From Marinobacter profundi (GTDB lineage: Bacteria; Pseudomonadota; Gammaproteobacteria; Pseudomonadales; Oleiphilaceae), in the NCBI RefSeq assembly GCF_002744715.1, contig NZ_KZ319379.1:1-64000 (forward strand): 64,000 nt of DNA. Direction: 5' to 3'. Below the pieces are notes generated by a model that saw only the letters and a list, made by a program, of their open reading frames with translations, searched no databases and was not told where the DNA came from. Shown here piece after piece: positions 57,002-64,000 of this stretch. Within the stretch, counting starts at the first letter, position 1. Every line of letters starts with the position of its first letter. A program made the position numbers and the translations under genes.

Positions 57002-58600
57002 GTGAACCATATTGAGCTCTTTGCTGGCTGTGGCGGCCTGGGACTCGGATTAGAGTCTGCCAACTTTAGACTTGTCATGGCTAACGAGCTGTCTCCAATG
57101 GCGGCAGAAACCTTTGCCTATAACTTTTTCGGAGAGAATCTTCGCGCAATTTCTGCAGGGGACTACCCTCCTGAATCCAGAAAACAAACAAAGTGGTTAA
57201 GCAGCCAATATGCAGGCTCAGACCTTTCCAATCGACTGAAGGAAAACCCCCACGAGTACCCTCCGCTAGGCAGGGGTGAAACAGATATAGCTACCACTGA
57301 TGACCTAAACGGCTCTCTCGTAATCGGTAGTATTATTGAACTAAACAACCTTCTTGAAGCTCAGCCTCCATATGCAAAAGAGCTAAGAGAAAGCTTCGGT
57401 CGCGGCGAGTTAGACTTGGTTTCCGGCGGCCCGCCATGTCAAAGCTTTAGCCTTGCGGGCCTCCGACAGCGCAACAACCAACGAAACTCCCTTCCTTGGG
57501 AAATGGCAAAATTCGTCAAACTTACTCAGCCCAAATTTGCACTACTCGAGAATGTGACCGGAATACTGCGCGCCTTTCGGGACAACGGGGAAGAATTCCA
57601 TGCATGGTTTGAAGTCGCTAAGGCATTTGCCTCAGTGGACTATGTCCCACTGTGCTTACATGTTAACGCCAAGTTCGCTGGGGTTGCCCAGAACCGTCCA
57701 CGTTTCATCATGATCGCAGTTCGCTCAGATATCCTCAGGCAGCTAGAGCCAACACTCAACCAGACAGAAAAAGATCTATTTGAACCGTCGGTCAAGCTAC
57801 ATCAGCGCATATTGGAAGGGATTGAGCCTAACTTTTCCGACCTCCGCTATTTTGACGCGGCAAAGCAAAGCGACTTCTGCCAGTTTGCACATTCGTTTCT
57901 CAGCCCTCTGATTAGTTACCATCAAAATATCAGGACTGTGAGCGATGCAATCGATGACTTAAAACTACGGTCATCAGGATCGAAGTCCGAATACGTCAAA
58001 GAAATTAACAGCGTCTTCGGCCCCCTTGTGCAGAAACGGAAGATAGAACCGAAACATGATCTTGAAAATCATGAGATGCGCAAAAATGGCGACCGCGTAA
58101 AGCGTCGTTTTCGCATCTATCAAATGCTTAGACAGTTATCAACTGCAGATGAAAAGGTAGTCAAAAAGCTTCTAAAGGGAGAAATCATATCTTTGCCAAG
58201 CGATGTTGCAAAGAAAGTAATGAAGTTTGACTTCCTCACAGAGTCGGGAAATTTTGACTGTTTTAGACAGCAATCAGATTTGGAATATCATCTAATAACG
58301 CACGGCACAAAAAAACAGACACAAAAAGCCCTTTTAGCCTCACAACCGGCACCAGCGGCACTCTCTATTCCAGACGATGCCTGCCACTATGATCATGACG
58401 AACTTAGAACGCTATCAGTGCGGGAGATGGCACGAATCCAGTCCTTCCCTGATAACTTTGTATTTCGCTCAAAGGTGACCACTGGGGGTCATATGAGGCG
58501 ATACGAGGTACCTCAGTACACTCAGGTTGGAAACGCCGTCCCCCCCCTTTTGGGGAGGGCTCTTGGACTGGCTATATCAGACCTGCTTAGACGGTTATGA
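57002..58600 (+). CDS. C5-cytosine DNA methyltransferase
   Basis: A 532-residue methyltransferase. Motif I ELFAGCGGLGLGL, motif IV GGPPCQSFSLAG with catalytic Cys near 147, motif VI LLENVTGI, motif VIII QNRPRFIMIAVR and motif X QVGNAVPPLLG are all in order. It is longer than Dcm (about 470) because of an extended segment before motif IV. Starts at GTG 57002. It converges with the NERD helicase (34 bp between stops). Would mark the host DNA that the neighbouring nuclease/helicases spare, by analogy with other methylase-linked defence loci. Confidence 0.9.
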   Translation: MNHIELFAGCGGLGLGLESANFRLVMANELSPMAAETFAYNFFGENLRAISAGDYPPESRKQTKWLSSQYAGSDLSNRLKENPHEYPPLGRGETDIATTDDLNGSLVIGSIIELNNLLEAQPPYAKELRESFGRGELDLVSGGPPCQSFSLAGLRQRNNQRNSLPWEMAKFVKLTQPKFALLENVTGILRAFRDNGEEFHAWFEVAKAFASVDYVPLCLHVNAKFAGVAQNRPRFIMIAVRSDILRQLEPTLNQTEKDLFEPSVKLHQRILEGIEPNFSDLRYFDAAKQSDFCQFAHSFLSPLISYHQNIRTVSDAIDDLKLRSSGSKSEYVKEINSVFGPLVQKRKIEPKHDLENHEMRKNGDRVKRRFRIYQMLRQLSTADEKVVKKLLKGEIISLPSDVAKKVMKFDFLTESGNFDCFRQQSDLEYHLITHGTKKQTQKALLASQPAPAALSIPDDACHYDHDELRTLSVREMARIQSFPDNFVFRSKVTTGGHMRRYEVPQYTQVGNAVPPLLGRALGLAISDLLRRL

Positions 58601-58634
58601 CGTACACTCGCGCCCCGCAAAAAATCTCGCCTGA

Positions 58635-60254
58635 TTATTTAAAATAGTCAGCTACAGATTGATTTGAAGTGAGGATAGCAAGTCTAGTTGTGGCGCGAGT
58701 GGTAGCAACATATAAATCCTCTCGCGAAAACGCTAAATGATCATCAGGAATCAAGGCATCGACAAGTATAATTGCAGATGCCTCAATTCCTTTGAATGAC
58801 TTGATAGTGGAGAAAACAACCGTATCTTTCTCGCCCAGATCACTAATATCAGTGCTCAAAATCAAGCCGTGTCCTTTCTTCTCCCCAGCCATTGAAGAGT
58901 TTTCGTACTTAAATGGGCTAAGGATTACAACGGAACCCTCCCCACTCCATTGTCGCGCAAGCTCCCACACCCTCACCGACTGATTCTTGACAACTTCAAC
59001 TAACGGGCGGACCCCATCGGGCATACCCGGCATTGAATCAATGCTAGTGCCCAGATAACGATTGCATGCATCATTTATTTTAATTGCATTCCGGCAATTG
59101 TGATGTAGATGAAATATGACCTCAGCACCTATTGGTGTAGAAGACCCTGACTTATAAAGATCCTGATTCCAATCTGCAAAGAACGCCCACAATCCATCTT
59201 CTGATAATAGATCCAAAAGAGCTATCACTTGCAACTCTGATAGATCTTGCCCCTCATCTACAATGATGGAATCATATTTTCTAAATGCTCCGGACTCCGC
59301 TAAATCAATAATCAAAGACGGGAGTGTTTCTCTATGGAACTCTGGCTGACCAATATCCGGGTGTGAATTTTTATGTAGCGCCAAGAAAAGCCTGTCCACA
59401 TTCCAAATATGGTCTGCATAATCCGGGTGGCGAAGCCTAAGGGCATCCGCGAGGCTTCGGTTATAGCAGACATATACAGCAGTCTGCCCTTGATTAATAA
59501 GCGCCTGAAGTCGCCAAATTGCTAGCACAGTCTTTCCAGACCCAGCCGGCCCTATCACAGCTACACTTGGCAATTGAAACAGGCCTTTAAGACTAGCAAA
59601 CTGTTGACGTGTTAATTGCTCGATCTGCCCAACGTCACTAGAGACATCCTCTTCAGTGTCAACCTTCTGAATAACGAAGGCTCTATTCTTGAGCTGATCA
59701 ATTATTGTCTCAATAATATGTGAACTGAACTTCTCAGCTTGGGTTGTATGACCACGCATCTCAAGAGACTTCCGAATACGGGACCTCAATGAGTTCATAT
59801 GGCGTCTCGTAGCGATTGTTGATGCGTCGAACATCGCTGGTAGCTCAGAACTCTCCCCCTGCGGATATACAACCATATAGGAGTATCGCCCTGGAAAATC
59901 TGACCATCCCTGCCTTTCTTTTAGCACACTGGTGAGATCATACATGTTTCTCGTAGCCTGCTCTGGTGGGGCCTCCTTCAGGCTAAACCAGCTACCGTCA
60001 TTCTGTTTTCGTTGCCAAACCCCATCCGCTCCCACTTTAAATTCTTTTGATCCTTTGACCTCCAGAATCACAAGGCCGGACTCAGGAATCAGTACAACAA
60101 AATCGGCCTCGCCATCACGAACATAACCATTTTTTTTCAAAGTCCATTTAACGCTAGGCATTACAACCCAGTCATCCGGGAGTTGGTTTCTCAACCCTTT
60201 CAACACCTCATTCTCCCAGCGATCCGCAGGGAGATTACCAATTATTCTAGGCAT
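58635..60254 (-). CDS. NERD nuclease-domain / UvrD-like helicase
   Basis: A 539-residue protein. An N-terminal NERD domain (about 10-130) shows Asp51 and ExK at 65-67 (GEADFVVLIPE, LVILEVKG), a PD-(D/E)xK-like nuclease core. A UvrD/REP superfamily-1 helicase follows: Walker A GPAGSGKT (about 236), Walker B VDEGQDL (about 330), and the C-terminal FSTIKSFKGIEASA. Likely cuts and unwinds DNA. Its start lies 15 bp after the large helicase stop, so they form an operon. AT-rich relative to the window. Confidence 0.85.
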   Translation of the reverse strand: MPRIIGNLPADRWENEVLKGLRNQLPDDWVVMPSVKWTLKKNGYVRDGEADFVVLIPESGLVILEVKGSKEFKVGADGVWQRKQNDGSWFSLKEAPPEQATRNMYDLTSVLKERQGWSDFPGRYSYMVVYPQGESSELPAMFDASTIATRRHMNSLRSRIRKSLEMRGHTTQAEKFSSHIIETIIDQLKNRAFVIQKVDTEEDVSSDVGQIEQLTRQQFASLKGLFQLPSVAVIGPAGSGKTVLAIWRLQALINQGQTAVYVCYNRSLADALRLRHPDYADHIWNVDRLFLALHKNSHPDIGQPEFHRETLPSLIIDLAESGAFRKYDSIIVDEGQDLSELQVIALLDLLSEDGLWAFFADWNQDLYKSGSSTPIGAEVIFHLHHNCRNAIKINDACNRYLGTSIDSMPGMPDGVRPLVEVVKNQSVRVWELARQWSGEGSVVILSPFKYENSSMAGEKKGHGLILSTDISDLGEKDTVVFSTIKSFKGIEASAIILVDALIPDDHLAFSREDLYVATTRATTRLAILTSNQSVADYFK

Positions 60255-60269
60255 AAGATTTCTCCCCGC

Positions 60270-63200
60270 TTAATCAACTGGCTTTGCCACAAATTTTAGA
60301 TAAGAGGCCTCATCTGCAGAGAGAAACCCTGAACCATCCGTTTTTCGCAGGCGAGGTGCGCTCATCCCTCGTTTAAGAGAGACCTTCACTGGCATCAAGT
60401 TACCGCCGGGGAATTCCGCCAGCCACTCCTCACCATCTCGAAGTTGGCTCAGTGTTACAGTAGATGTTTTCTCCCAGACTCGCCCATGCGCGTACATTTC
60501 TCCGGTCTCTCTAAGGTCGTGTGGAACTACCACTTCCGTTTGATAATGTTCGCTAGGCACATCGACTGCCGTAAGGGTCTCATCGTCTAAATGAGAATCC
60601 ACATCCTCGACCACAAACAATTCTGAGCTCAATAGATTTGCTCGAACCCAAACCATTCGACGAGATAAGTTAAACGAATCTATCCGTCTAATTTGTTTGA
60701 AGCCCCGCTCTGCTGCTAAACGGTGAGCATTTCCGATGGCATTTTGAGATGTTGGATAGCCGTCCCATAATGGATGCACTATCACGTTAAACACGCCGTC
60801 ATGAACCCAACCGTGGATGGGTCCTTCATTAATTATCGTATCGACGGGGAAACGATTTTGGCTCCACATACGAGTTAAAGACTCGGCTCGTGAGCTCCAA
60901 GAACCGTCTTGGCCCATTGGTATCAACTTCCCAGCAACGCATGAATCCAAGCCCGGCCTATAGTTTTTATCCAGCATCGATGCCAACATCTCAATGCCGA
61001 GTTCCCAATCTAAAAGCCCGTGTAGTTGCCGGTTGCGAAAACCGCGCAGCAAAAGATCCGGGGTACGCCATTCATTTCCCGGCCTCGCGGCATATTCCAA
61101 CTCTTCACGTATCATTCGCCCCATTTTCGGAGAGTCTCCCTCCCCAAACAAACATCCTTCCAATAGTGAAACCCAACGATCTTTTGCGGAATCCACAAGC
61201 CCGGCACCATTTGGGTGCGCATCGGCCAGGTACAGCTCACCACCACTTAAACCAAGCGCCCCACTGACCGAATTTACTGCGTGGACAGATGCGATTTCGA
61301 TGTCCATTGAATCTACATCAAGCTCTAATGCAATTGCTCTCTGGAGTATCGTTGCTGCCGAATACCATGCCGCTCGCCTGCGGGTTAGCCTAGACTCGTT
61401 GGGGCCCTCAAAGTACTTCAGTCCATTTCCGTCAAGCATTCGAATAGCAAGGATATCTGTCGTCTTTGCAGACGTCAGGGCAACCCTTAGATCAGGGTCA
61501 TTCTCACTCGATAACCAAACCGAGTCTCCCGAAGCACGCTCCCACCCTTCAAAAATTGAGCCCACTTGCTGGAACCCGAAATACTCACCACGATTAACGT
61601 TGGTCCGGAATACAGGTGCCTGCCGCTCAAGCTTAATCTCAGAGTTACCATTACTTTGATACCCCTCTGCGTTAAGCCTTGGACTGGTAATGTCCGTTGA
61701 ACCAGAGCGCCCTCTTCTCTCACCGCCTCCAGTGGCGGGTTTCCGAGTATCCAAGTCGGTCACAAATGCTCTCGGTGACACCGCCATATAAGGTTTAGCA
61801 TGACTTGATTTACAACTAGGGTTCGGACAATCAACGAAATTAGGGGGCGTTTGAATCCAAGATGGATCCCAAAGTCCATTGGGGCTTTTATAGCTATACA
61901 ACTCGGCTACAGGGACTTGCTCAATGTGCAACTGTCTACACGCACTGCATCGAACATGCACATATGCCGCACCTATCGGCGCCCCCATTGCACGCCACTT
62001 GTTACTCCGCAGATCAGTAACTAATGGGCCTGAAACATACTTAGGCGTTAATCGGCGCTTATCCCATGTTCGCTCAGACCCTGGAGCGAAATCTGCTATA
62101 GCCTGATCGGCGGGCCTATCTAAAGTCTTAGCATCCAACTCATAGTTTTGTCTTCCAGACGGCAAATCAAAATAAAGCTGACGCACACTGGTCGGCATGC
62201 CAAACATCGGGAGTATTCCCGCCTCTGCCAATCGATGAGCCAAAGTGCTTGCCACAAACTCGGTCTTGCTAATTGCCTGGCCAACTTTTTGTGGAAGGGT
62301 TTCTACAAACGCCAGCAGAACTTCAGCCGAGACATCAGAACCTTTAGCAATTATTCCGGCTATTTTGGAAACTGCTTCACTGTTGCTATCTACCCAAGTC
62401 TTCACGATGGCTACGGTAGCCTCAGGATTACATAGCAGCCCCATTTCTCCATGAGTATCTGGCGCGTCATGCGTATCCGTCCATGACACTCCACCCGCCA
62501 AAAACGCCCTTCTCAAAACCTCCTTGGCAATTAGTCGCTCTGCCAAGATTTTTTGATCATCCCCCATTGCGAGCCGAGGCTGAGGAGGAACACCGCCAGT
62601 CATTTCATCGGGATGCTCAAAGTGAATTCGATCATGGGTTTGGCCACGACAAAAAGTAAAGGCCACGGAGAATGCTTGCCCCTTTCGCCCTGCTCGCCCC
62701 ACCCTTTGTTGGTAGTTGAAGCGTTCGGGCGGCATGTTCGCCTGCATGACAGCCTGCAAAGAGCCAATATCGACCCCGACTTCCATGGTTGTCGTCACCG
62801 ACAAGAAATCTATAGCATCTACATTTCTTATGGCTGGTCGAGTGACAACATCATCAATCATCTCTCTATCAAAAAAGATATCTCTAAAGTGGCGCTGCCG
62901 TTGCGCTTGGTCATGGGTCTGTCCAGTTAACTCCTCGGAGTGAATCCGGAACAATGACGAGTCCTGCTGGGCTTCATACGCGTAGTAATGGGTACCTTCT
63001 AACTCGCGGGCTGTCAGAGTTCCATTTGGCGTATCCTCAAGTTTACCAAAGCATCGTGAACATACCTTCGCAGAGGGTTGCCAGTGCAATCGCCCACAGC
63101 CCTCACATTCCCATGGGCGACTATCTGGCCCAACCACTTTCACCCACAATTTTTCCAGCCTTACAACAGCCCACAATTCATCGCTTTGCTTATGCCCCAC

Positions 63201-64000
63201 TGCGACGAAAGCGCTAACCACCGCATCGCGTAAAACTTCTATGCTCAGCCCATAACGGTCTGCAACGGTGGATAAAAATGACCAGATGCGCTTTTTGGCG
63301 CTGCCCTCATTCTGAGCCCCCGTTGGCTGATTAGTGCGCCAACCATCAGTCACGCTATCCCATGGGTTGGGATCTAGCCGGTTTTCCTCTGCAAGAATAC
63401 GCAAAGCGCTATCACAAACTTGACGGAACTGCTCAGCCGTCAGCCCTGTAGGCGCATCAAGGGGAGGGACTGGAGGCATTGCAAGATGGCCAATACCTTG
63501 TGCTTCAAGGTCATAGAGCAGCCGTCCAGTTAATGCTCTCCAAGCGTTTTTTCGAAGTGATGTAGCAATCGTTTGTACTTCGTAAGGAGCTGCATCGGGA
63601 TTTAACTCAGGAAGCAACTCTCCTTCACTAATTCGAAAGATTGAAGTCCAGTCTTTATCCTTTGAAAGTCGCTTTCTGTCTATTGACGCTCCTCCAGGGT
63701 TAACTCCCCTATCCAAAAAGTCCTTCCACAATGGGCTAACTACTCCATCAACGCCGGGCGGGGCAAGAATATCATCAACTTTTACGTAACCAGGTAGATG
63801 TGACTTTGCACTGTTGATGCTTTCAATATCCCGCGAAGTTAAGCCCTCGGGATCGTCCTTCATGTCACGTACCGCCCTCACAAAAGAAGTGAATCTTTCA
63901 AGAACTTCCGGCGATTCACCTATCTGTTCTTTCAATCTTTTCCTTAGGGCGGGAACCTGATCCTCTCGACCTTCTTCAAATAGCGAGAGAACTTCCGCCT
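60270..64000 (-). CDS. Giant DUF1998-type DEAD/DEAH helicase (C-terminal part)
   Basis: The frame is open to the window edge, so at least 1243 residues are present and the true N-terminus lies beyond. Visible are a zinc ribbon CEGCGRLHW...CSRC, helicase motif V TTTMEVGVDIG and motif VI QRVGRAGRKGQ (about 380-425), a second cysteine cluster CSAC...CPNPSC, and a DUF1998/MZB tail with LRGFRNRQLHGLLDWELG. The cysteines that usually sit in this last motif are missing. The motif V/VI sequence fits DruE/MrfA-type helicases rather than DISARM DrmA. Probably an ATP-driven translocase of a defence complex. Confidence 0.82.
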   Translation of the reverse strand, partial: AEVLSLFEEGREDQVPALRKRLKEQIGESPEVLERFTSFVRAVRDMKDDPEGLTSRDIESINSAKSHLPGYVKVDDILAPPGVDGVVSPLWKDFLDRGVNPGGASIDRKRLSKDKDWTSIFRISEGELLPELNPDAAPYEVQTIATSLRKNAWRALTGRLLYDLEAQGIGHLAMPPVPPLDAPTGLTAEQFRQVCDSALRILAEENRLDPNPWDSVTDGWRTNQPTGAQNEGSAKKRIWSFLSTVADRYGLSIEVLRDAVVSAFVAVGHKQSDELWAVVRLEKLWVKVVGPDSRPWECEGCGRLHWQPSAKVCSRCFGKLEDTPNGTLTARELEGTHYYAYEAQQDSSLFRIHSEELTGQTHDQAQRQRHFRDIFFDREMIDDVVTRPAIRNVDAIDFLSVTTTMEVGVDIGSLQAVMQANMPPERFNYQQRVGRAGRKGQAFSVAFTFCRGQTHDRIHFEHPDEMTGGVPPQPRLAMGDDQKILAERLIAKEVLRRAFLAGGVSWTDTHDAPDTHGEMGLLCNPEATVAIVKTWVDSNSEAVSKIAGIIAKGSDVSAEVLLAFVETLPQKVGQAISKTEFVASTLAHRLAEAGILPMFGMPTSVRQLYFDLPSGRQNYELDAKTLDRPADQAIADFAPGSERTWDKRRLTPKYVSGPLVTDLRSNKWRAMGAPIGAAYVHVRCSACRQLHIEQVPVAELYSYKSPNGLWDPSWIQTPPNFVDCPNPSCKSSHAKPYMAVSPRAFVTDLDTRKPATGGGERRGRSGSTDITSPRLNAEGYQSNGNSEIKLERQAPVFRTNVNRGEYFGFQQVGSIFEGWERASGDSVWLSSENDPDLRVALTSAKTTDILAIRMLDGNGLKYFEGPNESRLTRRRAAWYSAATILQRAIALELDVDSMDIEIASVHAVNSVSGALGLSGGELYLADAHPNGAGLVDSAKDRWVSLLEGCLFGEGDSPKMGRMIREELEYAARPGNEWRTPDLLLRGFRNRQLHGLLDWELGIEMLASMLDKNYRPGLDSCVAGKLIPMGQDGSWSSRAESLTRMWSQNRFPVDTIINEGPIHGWVHDGVFNVIVHPLWDGYPTSQNAIGNAHRLAAERGFKQIRRIDSFNLSRRMVWVRANLLSSELFVVEDVDSHLDDETLTAVDVPSEHYQTEVVVPHDLRETGEMYAHGRVWEKTSTVTLSQLRDGEEWLAEFPGGNLMPVKVSLKRGMSAPRLRKTDGSGFLSADEASYLKFVAKPVD

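Noticed and set aside
60270-64000. DISARM DrmA/DrmB assignment for the giant helicase
   Set aside because: Motif V/VI reads TTTMEVGVDIG and QRVGRAGRKGQ, unlike the DrmA form, and helicase and DUF1998 parts are in one chain.

Overview
The window looks like a chromosomal segment of a marine, metabolically versatile gammaproteobacterium, most like Marinobacter. This is inferred from gene content and protein flavour: high-GC coding, a full leucine/isovalerate (liu) catabolic operon, many acyl-CoA enzymes, many c-di-GMP enzymes, and an ilvGM operon with a peptide leader. No rRNA, tRNA, CRISPR array or prophage was recognised.

Layout. 1-741 holds decayed sequence: a frameshifted HNH-nuclease remnant and the last 58 codons of an HI0933-type flavoprotein. 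783-22578 is mostly housekeeping and signalling: an unusual NfuA-N/SufT fusion for Fe-S metabolism, a PLD-type lipoprotein, UspA with a SulP anion transporter, an MgtC/DUF4010 membrane protein, AlkB, an HD-GYP sensor, DjlA, an amidase, two GGDEF proteins, TruC, and an RND pump with its adaptor. 22668-24899 is ilvLGM with a clear attenuator. 25005-33557 carries two acyl-CoA degradation operons, an AraC regulator and an acyl-CoA synthetase. 33864-43216 is liuR-liuABCDE followed by an AhpD-like protein and an acyl-CoA synthetase. 43273-45331 has a PAS-GAF-GGDEF protein and a small secreted protein. 45404-51960 is a livGFKHM-type ABC importer with its own acyl-CoA synthetase. 52059-54855 holds a divergent proline racemase-family protein, a quinone oxidoreductase and a DUF393 protein.

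From about 54880 to the right edge the base composition becomes visibly more AT-rich and the content turns into a defence-type island: a broken SAM methyltransferase remnant, a Vsr endonuclease, a complete IS3-family element with 4-bp target duplication, a C5-cytosine methyltransferase, a NERD-nuclease/UvrD-like helicase, and a very large DUF1998-type helicase that runs off the window. The set resembles Druantia-type systems (cytosine methylase plus giant helicase) but has a NERD helicase and Vsr as close partners. It does not match a canonical gene order that I can name, and it is the best candidate here for an undescribed system.

How genes work together. Four copies of an ACGT-based inverted repeat (core TTTACGT-NN-ACGTAAA) lie about 40-60 bp upstream of liuR, of the SDR/acyl-CoA dehydrogenase/thiolase operon, of livG, and of the acyl-CoA synthetase before livG. 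This links uptake, activation and degradation of branched-chain or short acyl compounds into one putative LiuR regulon, while ilvGM makes the same amino acids under attenuation control.
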